Source: Bacilli bacterium
GTDB taxonomy: Bacteria; Bacillota_I; Bacilli_A; Izemoplasmatales; Hujiaoplasmataceae
Assembly: GCA_018400565.1 (NCBI GenBank)
Contig: JAGYMP010000355.1
Coordinates: forward strand, 1-21,941
DNA length: 21,941 nucleotides
Direction: 5' to 3'
Shown: positions 7,833-14,782 of the stretch, piece after piece
Numbering within the stretch: the first letter of the stretch is position 1
Layout of the letters: each line of letters opens with the position of its first letter
The notes under the pieces: model-generated
Database searches by the model: none
Seen by the model: only the letters and a program-made list of their open reading frames with translations
Told to the model about the DNA's origin: nothing
Program-made: the position numbers and the translations under genes

Positions 7833-9000
7833 CATAAAAACCATTTTCAAAAAAGAGTGGGATCGTGTGATTCACGACCGACGATTGGTGTTTACGGCCA
7901 TTATTTTGCCGGGTTTATTGATCTTCTTGATTTATACCTTTATGGGCACGGCGATTCAAAACATGACAACCGGCAATGACATGTATGTTGCCGTCGTCAA
8001 TCCTGTCAGTGAGTTCAGGGACATCTACAAAAACGCAGAGAACGCAAATAATTTTTTGACGGAAGAGATAGATACATCTGAAATTGATGCGTATAAAACA
8101 AAAATTGATGAAGGCGAATGGGAAGTTCTTTTGATCTTTGACGAAGAATTCAGCGATTATGATTATACCGGAGATAAACCGGGTGTGTCGATTTATTATA
8201 ATCCCAATGAGAATTTATCCTCAACGGCCGGTAAGGACATGCTTGCGTATTTGAAAGCATACCAGGAAATGAAGATTTCTGAATATTATTCCGACATTAA
8301 TTACTTTAACCTTCAGGCTGCAACCACTCCTGTGGATGAGAATAAAATCGCGGGGACCTTGATGTCTACCTTGTTACCGATGCTTGTCGTCATGTTTTTG
8401 TTTTCCGGCGCAATGTCCATCGGACCGGAATCAATCGCCGGCGAAAAAGAGCGGAACACAATTGCCACGTTACTCATCACACCGGCCAAGCGCAGTGAAA
8501 TTGCACTCGGAAAAATCCTTTCATTGTCCGTGTTATCGCTTTTATCTGCCGTGTCGTCCTTTTTGGGCATTATCCTGTCATTGCCAAAACTGATGCAGAT
8601 GGATAATTCCATCTCTATGGATATTTACGGTTTTGGTGATTATGCGTTGTTGCTTGTTTTATTGTTTTCGACCGTCTTCGTGATTGTCGGAATCATTTCC
8701 TGTCTTTCCGCTTATGCGAAAAATTTGAAAGAAGCAGGCACGTTGATTATGCCCTTTTACATCATCACGATATTGGTGGCTGTGACATCGATGTTTTCGG
8801 ATGGTGTCAATGAGAATCTTCTTATGTATGTATTTCCCATATACAACACGGTTCAATCGATGGTTGCGATTTTAACATTTGAACCGCAGGCATGGGTTTA
8901 TGTGTCGGTTAGCGTCGCAGCCAATCTCGTTTATCTTGCTTTATTTATTTATGTGTTAAATCGGATGTTCAACAGCGAAAAGATTATGTTTACGAAATAG
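7813..9000 (+). CDS. ABC-2 type transporter permease, NatB-like
   Basis: This protein of up to 395 residues has an N-terminal membrane segment (about 25-45), a large extracytoplasmic domain (about 50-185) and five further membrane segments. Between the second and third segments lies the hallmark cytosolic stretch GEKERNTIATLLITPAKRSE, typical of NatB and related ABC-2 permeases. It partners the overlapping ATPase gene upstream. The start is uncertain between ATG 7813, 7816 and 7825 (GAGG at 7809-7812; 7825 gives MNNIKTIFKKEW). Export of Na+ or of toxic compounds is known for the family, but the substrate here is unknown. Confidence 0.88.
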   Translation: MMTTMNNIKTIFKKEWDRVIHDRRLVFTAIILPGLLIFLIYTFMGTAIQNMTTGNDMYVAVVNPVSEFRDIYKNAENANNFLTEEIDTSEIDAYKTKIDEGEWEVLLIFDEEFSDYDYTGDKPGVSIYYNPNENLSSTAGKDMLAYLKAYQEMKISEYYSDINYFNLQAATTPVDENKIAGTLMSTLLPMLVVMFLFSGAMSIGPESIAGEKERNTIATLLITPAKRSEIALGKILSLSVLSLLSAVSSFLGIILSLPKLMQMDNSISMDIYGFGDYALLLVLLFSTVFVIVGIISCLSAYAKNLKEAGTLIMPFYIITILVAVTSMFSDGVNENLLMYVFPIYNTVQSMVAILTFEPQAWVYVSVSVAANLVYLALFIYVLNRMFNSEKIMFTK

Positions 9001-9007
9001 GGATAAC

Positions 9008-9583
9008 ATGACAAAAAACATTATACTTATATTTGGATCTTCCGGATCGGGGTCGACAACGATGGCCCGTGCCATCGCTGAAACATATGGTTATCATTTC
9101 ATCGACAGCGATGATTGCATCTGGAAGAAAACCGACCCACCCTTTACGCATCGCCGCAGCGATGAGAAGGCTTGGGATTTATTAAACGAGGAAATCGATA
9201 ATCATGAAAAAATTGTTATATCGGGGTCGATTGTCTGTTTCGGTGATCCGCTCAAACCGATGATTGATTTGATCGTGTATATGGATTTGCCTCTTGATGT
9301 CCGTTTAAAGCGTATCCAAAAGCGTGAACAACGGCGTTTCGGCGATCGTGTCAAACCTGGTGGCGATCTTTACGAGCAACATCTTGATTTTTTGGAATGG
9401 GTCAGCAAATATGATGAATTGGGCGAAGATGTCCGCAGCAAAAAACAACATCTAAAATGGATTGAAGATATGGATGTGCCAACCGTGACCATTCAAGATA
9501 TGCACACCGTCGATGAGTTGTTGGATATCATTGATCCGCACATCGAAGCAATTGAAAAGGGAGACAGGCACCATGCAGATTAA
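9008..9583 (+). CDS. P-loop kinase-like protein (adenylate/cytidylate kinase-like fold) lacking the Walker A lysine
   Basis: This 191-residue protein starts with the beta-strand IILIFG and the loop GSSGSGSTT (residues 10-18). Position 16, normally the Walker A lysine, is serine. FIDSDDCIWKKTDPPFTHRR follows, resembling the substrate region of small nucleoside-monophosphate-kinase-like ATPases, then a LID-like basic helix (RLKRIQKREQRRFGDR). I recall relatives annotated only as 'AAA family ATPase' that also carry Thr or Ser at this position, so the change may be a family trait rather than decay. Third gene of the NatAB operon, seven bases after the permease; the next gene starts inside its end. 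Substrate unknown. Confidence 0.75.
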   Translation: MTKNIILIFGSSGSGSTTMARAIAETYGYHFIDSDDCIWKKTDPPFTHRRSDEKAWDLLNEEIDNHEKIVISGSIVCFGDPLKPMIDLIVYMDLPLDVRLKRIQKREQRRFGDRVKPGGDLYEQHLDFLEWVSKYDELGEDVRSKKQHLKWIEDMDVPTVTIQDMHTVDELLDIIDPHIEAIEKGDRHHAD

Positions 9584-10043
9584 TTTGGATTTTATCTTGA
9601 ATTGTTTTCTGACGACCGTGATGCTTTATTTTTTCCTTAATATGTTCTTTCGTTTCCAGAGACTGCTTTCTTTCCGTGACAGTGTCTTTTTGCTTGTGTT
9701 GATTGTTTCTTCAGTCATCCAACTGGGTGCGTCGCGCACTGTTCCGTTTTTTATCTGTATCGGTGTTGTGTTTGTCATCTATATCATCACTTATTTTGTG
9801 TATGAAAACCGATGGTATGTGGTGCTAACCCACCAAGGGACAATCCGTGAAGCCAGCAAAAAACAGCCGCAAATTGATTGGAAACGTAAATGCAATATTT
9901 GTTTCATTGTCCGGGAAGATAAAACTGTTTCGATATCCAAATTTGAAAAGGGCATCACACATGCCCCGTTTCGATTTCGTTTTCGCCAATTGATTGCATT
10001 TTATCTTGTGATTACTTTCATCATCGTGCTCTGGCGTTTTTAG
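9573..10043 (+). CDS. Small integral membrane protein of unknown function
   Basis: This 156-residue protein begins MQINLDFILNCF at ATG 9573 after AAGGGAG, overlapping the kinase-like gene by 11 bases. It has an N-terminal membrane segment (about 6-28), two more across about 35-75, a cytoplasmic-looking basic region (about 78-135; KQPQIDWKRKCNICFIVRED), and a last membrane segment before the C-terminus WRF. I do not recognise a family. Tight coupling to the kinase-like and SPL-like genes on both sides suggests a shared role. Confidence 0.75.
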   Translation: MQINLDFILNCFLTTVMLYFFLNMFFRFQRLLSFRDSVFLLVLIVSSVIQLGASRTVPFFICIGVVFVIYIITYFVYENRWYVVLTHQGTIREASKKQPQIDWKRKCNICFIVREDKTVSISKFEKGITHAPFRFRFRQLIAFYLVITFIIVLWRF

Positions 10044-10051
10044 GAGGCCTT

Positions 10052-10912
10052 ATGGCAAATTCAGCGGTTCGCAATAACCATCCCGAGAAATATTTCGGCG
10101 TCGATACGTTCATCGACCTTTTTTCGGGTGAGGACAACCATCATTTGTTTTTCAATTCACCGACTGATTACAAAAAGCCTGAAAAAAACAAGATGGCTCG
10201 GGCAAAAGACCCCTACGCCACTCTTGAAGCTTACGTCATGAAACAGGATAACCCCCACCTTTACGGTATCTTCAAGAATCCGGATGCTTTTGAGCAAGAT
10301 GATTTTGACTTGATCAGGGTGCTTGGCATCCTGGATGCCCATAAGGGCGATCTGTTGATTGAAACTTCCTCGAATAAGATTCTTTCGCACATGGATGTCC
10401 TGGAATCATTCGCAAAGAATCATACGTTGGTTGTCGTTTTTCCGATTGGATTGATCAACCGTCATCTTATCACCATGTTTGATTTTTCAGACAATGCATA
10501 TGCATCCGCACAACGTGTCTTTCCCTCACTGAACAAACACGGCATTCGTTTTGGCGCTGTCATCAAACCCGTTTTGCCATACATCAACGATCGTTTCGAG
10601 CATTATCAAAAAATCGTCAATCTTTGTAAAAAGCATAGGGCTGATTTTGTTTACCCCACGTTCCGCATCCGGCAGAACAACCATCAGCGTAATGCATATA
10701 TGGCGTTAATCCGTGAACACATGCCCCAACTAGCGAATATCTATATGGATCGCTTCGGTGAGAAGAAAACGTTGGCCAGTGAATATCAACAGGATTTGAA
10801 ACGTGATTTCGTTTTTGCGGCTCACAAAGCCAAATTGACTTACGGCATGAAAGATATCATCGCCGGACACAAAGAAACGACTGAAACATCACAAATGTCA
10901 CTTTTTGATTGA
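10052..10912 (+). CDS. Spore photoproduct lyase (SPL)-family radical SAM-like protein lacking all three Fe-S cysteines
   Basis: This 286-residue protein follows the layout of SPL-family radical SAM proteins as I know it: an N-terminal HPEKYFGVDTFIDLFSG stretch (10-26), an IETSSNKILSHMDVL segment (103-117), GVxxKPVLPYIND-like residues (168-180), YPTFRIR (201-207), the DRFGEKKT motif (233-240) and a QMSLFD terminus. Where active members have GCxxxCxxC, this protein reads GEDNHHLFF, so the three cluster positions are Glu27, His31 and Phe34. The only cysteine in the protein is Cys192. It therefore should not bind the usual [4Fe-4S] cluster. Length is normal and the frame is intact, so it looks like a pseudoenzyme rather than a decayed gene. 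AGGAGG overlaps the preceding stop. Confidence 0.75.
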   Translation: MANSAVRNNHPEKYFGVDTFIDLFSGEDNHHLFFNSPTDYKKPEKNKMARAKDPYATLEAYVMKQDNPHLYGIFKNPDAFEQDDFDLIRVLGILDAHKGDLLIETSSNKILSHMDVLESFAKNHTLVVVFPIGLINRHLITMFDFSDNAYASAQRVFPSLNKHGIRFGAVIKPVLPYINDRFEHYQKIVNLCKKHRADFVYPTFRIRQNNHQRNAYMALIREHMPQLANIYMDRFGEKKTLASEYQQDLKRDFVFAAHKAKLTYGMKDIIAGHKETTETSQMSLFD

Positions 10913-10923
10913 GGAGGGGAACC

Positions 10924-11556
10924 ATGGAGTTGTTTTGGGATGCATATCATGAGACGATTCTTTTATTCTTGGGGGTCATTGTTTTGGCCACGGTAACATA
11001 CATGGTAATCAAACATGCCCATAACAAGAAAACCAGAAGAATCCTGACTGAAAATACATTTAATGTAAAAAAAGCAAGCGTAAATCCGGACGATAATCAT
11101 GCTGACAAAATGCCCATGTCCCATACAAAAACAGAACTGTCCTTCCACAATGAATCCACCTCAAAGGATGATACTGCTGATCTCACGGAAAATGATCCTT
11201 CGAAAAAACCGGAAGTTAAACAAGGCTCTACACAAGATACCGGTAAGGAACGCGCAACTGAAAAAACGACTCAACAAGAAGGTGCCCGAAAGCAGACACC
11301 GGAAAAGAAACAATCCGATGATACGCCGGATGATGCTGATAATAAACATGAAAATGAGCTCGGCAGATACCACGTCCTTTATCGCAAAAAAGATAAGAAG
11401 TGGTATGTGAAACGCGAAGGTTCGGATAAGGTTTTACGTGTCTTGCCGACGCAAAAGGAGGCCATCGCCTGGGCCACCATCAAGGCGATTCACCAAGACA
11501 CAGCCCTCATCATCCACAAAAGGAATGGTCAGATTCGCAAACACCAAAAAATTTAA
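10924..11556 (+). CDS. Membrane-anchored DUF2188 protein with long charged linker
   Basis: This 210-residue protein starts at ATG 10924 after GAGGAGGGG. An in-frame TTG at 10909 overlaps the upstream gene and is unlikely. One membrane segment (about 10-30) is followed by KHAHNKKTRR, which puts the rest inside the cell by the positive-inside rule. Residues about 45-145 are a low-complexity Lys/Glu/Asp/Thr/Gln linker. Residues 149-210 match DUF2188 (YHVLYRKKDKKWYVKREGS, then KEAIAWA and LIIHKRNGQIRKH), a small domain of unknown function. Last gene of the NatAB operon, before a strong bidirectional terminator. Confidence 0.85.
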   Translation: MELFWDAYHETILLFLGVIVLATVTYMVIKHAHNKKTRRILTENTFNVKKASVNPDDNHADKMPMSHTKTELSFHNESTSKDDTADLTENDPSKKPEVKQGSTQDTGKERATEKTTQQEGARKQTPEKKQSDDTPDDADNKHENELGRYHVLYRKKDKKWYVKREGSDKVLRVLPTQKEAIAWATIKAIHQDTALIIHKRNGQIRKHQKI

Positions 11557-11591
11557 TCGTCATCGCATGATTCCTTTGAACATGCAGCATT

Positions 11592-11625
11592 AAAAAATGT
11601 CGCTTTTTTTGCGACATTTTTATAT
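11592..11625. terminator. Bidirectional terminator between convergent genes
   Basis: AAAAATGTCGC (11593-11603) and GCGACATTTTT (11611-11621) form an 11-bp perfect stem around a T7 loop. T-rich arms on both strands let it end the plus-strand DUF2188 operon and the minus-strand YwaF-like gene, which converge here. Confidence 0.9.
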
Positions 11626-11635
11626 TTGAGAACAT

Positions 11636-12460
11636 TCAATATACTTTTTTGTATGCATAATGGCTTTGATCGTCAAGATGACGCTGATAAACAAAGATGA
11701 TCTTATAGACAAGAACAAACCCGATGAAGATCAACATCGCCAAAGCCAGGACGTGATAACCGTCCGGAAGTCGATTCAAAAAGGGAATCGGGCCATCGTA
11801 AAACGGATTGCTCATCAGATACATATTATTCGTGGTCGGTTCCAAGAAGAGATTACCGATCATTGCCCAGACACCCATGGACAATGTTCCAATCAAAGTT
11901 CGGCGCCAATGTTTGGCTTTGAGACGGAATCGGCCGATAGCAATTAAGTAAATCGGAAGAAAGAGCAAAAGAAAATGGACGACGAGACTGCGAACCATCG
12001 GAAACGACAGTATCAGCGGATCACCGTAAAAAACCCCGACGGGATATAGAATCACAGCCAACCCGCCGATGACGGATGTCGTGTAAATAAAATCCTTCAT
12101 CCAACGGATGTTGAAGATAACGACGATTGGCAAAAGCACATTGTTCACACCGCACATCTGAAAGGAGAAAAACGTTCTGACGTCCCAAAAAGCATGACTG
12201 TATGGTGACACAGGTTCACTATATGCATAATATTCATAAACAAAGACGGCTTCCCCGGCATATTTTAACACCAAAAGCAGGATGCATGAGAGGATAATGA
12301 CGATATCCTGGGTGCGTTTCTTTTTGTCTTTCAAAATCTTAATCAGGACAATCAAAGTGGCTGCCGCCAAAAGTATATATAATAAATGGGGCTCCGTTAG
12401 AAGGTGTTTGGTGGGCTGGTCGCCCATTCCTTCACTGGAAAAGAAACTAGCAATGTGCAT
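11636..12460 (-). CDS. TIGR02206/YwaF-like integral membrane protein
   Basis: This 274-residue protein has about seven membrane segments. The pattern fits the TIGR02206 (YwaF) family of Bacillota membrane proteins of unknown function: a conserved stretch around FSFQMCGVNNVLLPI, then GGLAVILYPVG, LVVHFLLLFLPIYL and an N-rich loop before the last segment (EPTTNNMYLMSNP). The start is ATG 12460 (MHIASFFSS), five bases after AGGTG on the minus strand; an upstream in-frame start at 12484 falls on the -10 box. It is monocistronic and divergent from the nucleoside kinase gene. Confidence 0.85.
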   Translation of the reverse strand: MHIASFFSSEGMGDQPTKHLLTEPHLLYILLAAATLIVLIKILKDKKKRTQDIVIILSCILLLVLKYAGEAVFVYEYYAYSEPVSPYSHAFWDVRTFFSFQMCGVNNVLLPIVVIFNIRWMKDFIYTTSVIGGLAVILYPVGVFYGDPLILSFPMVRSLVVHFLLLFLPIYLIAIGRFRLKAKHWRRTLIGTLSMGVWAMIGNLFLEPTTNNMYLMSNPFYDGPIPFLNRLPDGYHVLALAMLIFIGFVLVYKIIFVYQRHLDDQSHYAYKKVY

Positions 12461-12483
12461 GGTATCACCTACATCTATTAACA

Positions 12484-12489
12484 ATTATA
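12484..12489 (-). promoter_or_regulatory. Candidate -10 box for the YwaF-like gene
   Basis: TATAAT is read on the minus strand about 24 bases before the ATG, preceded by TG. No convincing -35 box is seen 16-18 bases upstream, so this rests on the -10 alone. Confidence 0.4.
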
Positions 12490-12540
12490 CATCAATGGGC
12501 CTTAAAATGCATCCCTTTTTACAGACATTGTTTTTTTTAC

Positions 12541-12568
12541 TTGAATTTTACGGTGTTTGTAGTAAAAT
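12541..12568 (+). promoter_or_regulatory. Promoter of the nucleoside kinase gene
   Basis: TTGAAT (12541-12546) and TAAAAT (12563-12568) are 16 bases apart. The start codon at 12604 has AAGGAG at 12591-12596. Confidence 0.65.
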
Positions 12569-12603
12569 AGAAATACAACCGTTTTCATGAAAGGAGACAT
12601 CTT

Positions 12604-14229
12604 ATGTTTACAATTAACGTTGACGGCAAATCATATGAATTTGAGAACCCTGTGCGTCTTGAAAAACTAAGTGAAAAGGTTCCCGGTGAGTTTTATGCCG
12701 CGACTGTCAATAACCGTCTCCGTGAATTGAGTTATGAGGTCGACTATGATGCCGACGTCACTTTTTTGGATTATACTTATTATGACACCACCAAAATCTA
12801 CGGAACTTCCATGCGTTATCTGGTGGTCATGGCGGTTCACCGTCTTTATCCACATCTTCAGATCAAATTCACAAAAAGCATTTCAATGGGGATTTATGGT
12901 CGTGCGATCAATGGTGATATCACAAAAAGCATGCTCGAAAAAGTCGTTAAGGAAATGAAGGCGATCGTTGATGCGGATTATCCGATTGTCCGGCGTAAAT
13001 TCTCAATCAAAGATGCAAAAGAATATTATAAAGAAAAGGGCTATGACGACAAAGTCGCCACACTTGATTACCGCAAGGAAAAAGTCAATATTTATGAAGC
13101 CGACGGATATCTGAACTATATGTATGGTTATATGGTTCCTTCAACGGGTTATCTGAATGAATTTGAGTTAACCTATTACGCTCCCGGTTTTCTGGTGCGT
13201 TATCCGCGCATCGAAGAAAAAGGCGAAATTCCCGAATTTACCGATTCTCCCAGTTTTTTGCGCGTATTGAACCGAGCTGAACGATGGGCTGAGAACTGCA
13301 ATGCGGACATGATTTATAAAATGAACCGCTTGATTGAACACGGCAAAGAAGTGACCTTTGTCAATATGTGTGAGACCAAACACAACAATCAATTGTGTGA
13401 ACTCGGCGACATCATTCAAAAGGATATCGACAACATTCGCCTGATTGCGATTGCCGGACCGTCATCTTCGGGAAAAACAACGTTCTCAAAGCGTCTGGAG
13501 ATTGAACTGCTGGCACGGGAAATCAAACCTTTGATGATTTCAATCGACAATTACTATCTGCCGATCGAAAAAGCGCCGATCGATGAATTCGGCGAACCCG
13601 ATTTGGAACATTTGGAAGCTCTGGATCTTGATCTCTTCAATGAAACCATCACTGACTTGATCAATGGTGAAGAAGTCAGATTGCCTTTGTTTGATTTCAA
13701 TGACCGCGAACGCAGTTGGACTGAGCCGATCAAGCTATCCAAACATGCGCCGATCATCATCGAAGGGATTCATGCGCTTAATGATGCATTGACGGAATTC
13801 ATTCCGGCGGATCAAAAATTCAAAATCTATATCTCGCCGTTCACACAGGTGAACATCGATTACAACAATCCCATCAACCTGACGGATATCCGGCTTTTGC
13901 GACGTATTGTGCGGGACTTGCGTTTTCGCAATACAACCCCGGCCAAAACACTGGCCATGTGGTCATCTGTCAGACGCGGCGAATATAAGTGGATTTTCCC
14001 TTTCATCGAAAGTGCGAATTATATTTTCAACTCTGAACTCACCTATGAGCTTTGTGTTTTGAAACGCTATGCGCTTGATGCCTTAAAACAGATCCCCAAT
14101 GATTCAGAATATTTCATCGGAGCGAACCGTCTGATCAAATTCTTGAAATATTTCAATGAAATCGATGACTATCTTGTACCTTGCAATTCGTTGTTAAGGG
14201 AGTTTATCGGCAAAAGCGTTTTTAAATAG
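12604..14229 (+). CDS. Nucleoside (uridine-type) kinase with ThrRS-like N-terminal region
   Basis: This 541-residue protein has two parts. Residues about 1-60 look like a TGS domain (MFTINVDGKSYEF...) and about 60-200 like the second additional domain of threonyl/alanyl-tRNA synthetases. From about 275 it is a phosphoribulokinase/uridine kinase: Walker A GPSSSGKTT at 285-293, the substrate strand SIDNYYLP, LPLFDFNDRERSW, and IIIEGIHALND. Proteins of this two-part design and length are common in Clostridia and relatives and are annotated as uridine or nucleoside kinase (udk-like). It probably phosphorylates uridine or cytidine for salvage; the role of the tRNA-synthetase-like half is unknown. 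Single gene with its own promoter. Confidence 0.88.
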   Translation: MFTINVDGKSYEFENPVRLEKLSEKVPGEFYAATVNNRLRELSYEVDYDADVTFLDYTYYDTTKIYGTSMRYLVVMAVHRLYPHLQIKFTKSISMGIYGRAINGDITKSMLEKVVKEMKAIVDADYPIVRRKFSIKDAKEYYKEKGYDDKVATLDYRKEKVNIYEADGYLNYMYGYMVPSTGYLNEFELTYYAPGFLVRYPRIEEKGEIPEFTDSPSFLRVLNRAERWAENCNADMIYKMNRLIEHGKEVTFVNMCETKHNNQLCELGDIIQKDIDNIRLIAIAGPSSSGKTTFSKRLEIELLAREIKPLMISIDNYYLPIEKAPIDEFGEPDLEHLEALDLDLFNETITDLINGEEVRLPLFDFNDRERSWTEPIKLSKHAPIIIEGIHALNDALTEFIPADQKFKIYISPFTQVNIDYNNPINLTDIRLLRRIVRDLRFRNTTPAKTLAMWSSVRRGEYKWIFPFIESANYIFNSELTYELCVLKRYALDALKQIPNDSEYFIGANRLIKFLKYFNEIDDYLVPCNSLLREFIGKSVFK

Positions 14230-14578
14230 GAAAGGTAAGATCTTATTAAGATGAGCCTTCGGTATTGTTCAAGTCTTACGATAAATAAGTGAATCGCATT
14301 CAAAGTTATACGTTTTTTTTCGTAACTAACAATCGTATTTTCATGTGTGATCTTAAACGTTGTATAAAAGAAAATATAATGATTTCTGCCAATCATACGA
14401 ATGATGAAACTATGTCGGAATAAAATAATAGAAATCTTTTAAAAACATTCCACAAATGAACCAGGGTTAATGTGATTAACGAAAAGAAATATGGATCTAG
14501 CATAAGTATAAAATTTATCTAAGACCTTTATTACAACAAATCATTGATCCATTTAATACTATCTTATGAGGCGAGAGT
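14230..14578. other. AT-rich intergenic region before the redox-like gene pair
   Basis: These 349 bases hold no convincing gene; a 75-codon minus-strand frame (14396-14169) lacks a good Shine-Dalgarno and runs into the kinase gene. Visible structure is a long hairpin with GTAAGA(T)CTT at 14235-14244 and AAGTCTTAC at 14271-14279 (no T tail), an imperfect hairpin around a T8 run at 14306-14327, a TATAAT at 14375-14380 without a good -35, a perfect palindrome at 14466-14480, and a TATAAAAT at 14507-14514 that could be the -10 of the downstream pair. Composition is clearly more AT-rich than the kinase gene before it. Confidence 0.6.
14466..14480. promoter_or_regulatory. Perfect palindrome, possible operator
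   Basis: GTTAAT-GTG-ATTAAC is a perfect inverted repeat of two 6-base arms around three bases. It lies about 100 bases before the 67-residue peptide gene and about 30 bases upstream of a TATAAAAT -10-like element. This is the usual place for a transcription factor site; which factor cannot be told from sequence. Confidence 0.4.
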
Positions 14579-14782
14579 ATGAAAAACAAAATTCTTTTAC
14601 TTATTCTTCTAATTATTGGTTTTTTTTCTTTTTTGAAGGAACCCATTTCAGATACGTTTGATACGATTGCCGGAGCAACGAATCAAACTTACAATGTGCA
14701 AATCGATGGAATAGCCGGTGCATCTGAAGAAGATGAAGAAGATGAAGAAGAGCATGAAGATTATGAGGAAGATGAAGAATGA
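14579..14782 (+). CDS. Small anchored peptide with two flavinylation-like motifs and an acidic tail
   Basis: This 67-residue product starts at ATG 14579, seven bases after GAGG. Residues 4-19 are a hydrophobic signal or membrane anchor without a lipobox Cys, so the rest is expected outside the membrane. Residues 28-34 read DTIAGAT and 43-49 read DGIAGAS. Both resemble the Dxx(S/T/A)GAT motif to which ApbE attaches FMN by a phosphoester bond to the last Thr. Residues 50-67 are almost all Glu/Asp. No FMN-binding domain fold is present, so flavinylation is inferred from the motif only. The stop overlaps the start of the heme-protein-like gene (ATGA). Confidence 0.75.
   Translation: MKNKILLLILLIIGFFSFLKEPISDTFDTIAGATNQTYNVQIDGIAGASEEDEEDEEEHEDYEEDEE

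Noticed and set aside
11660..11947. 95-codon plus-strand frame opposite the YwaF-like gene
   Set aside because: Composition is typical of an antisense shadow of a membrane protein gene, and there is no promoter or Shine-Dalgarno.
14169..14396. 75-codon minus-strand frame in the AT-rich gap
   Set aside because: It overlaps the end of the nucleoside kinase gene, no family is recognised, and no Shine-Dalgarno is seen; long chance frames are plausible here.
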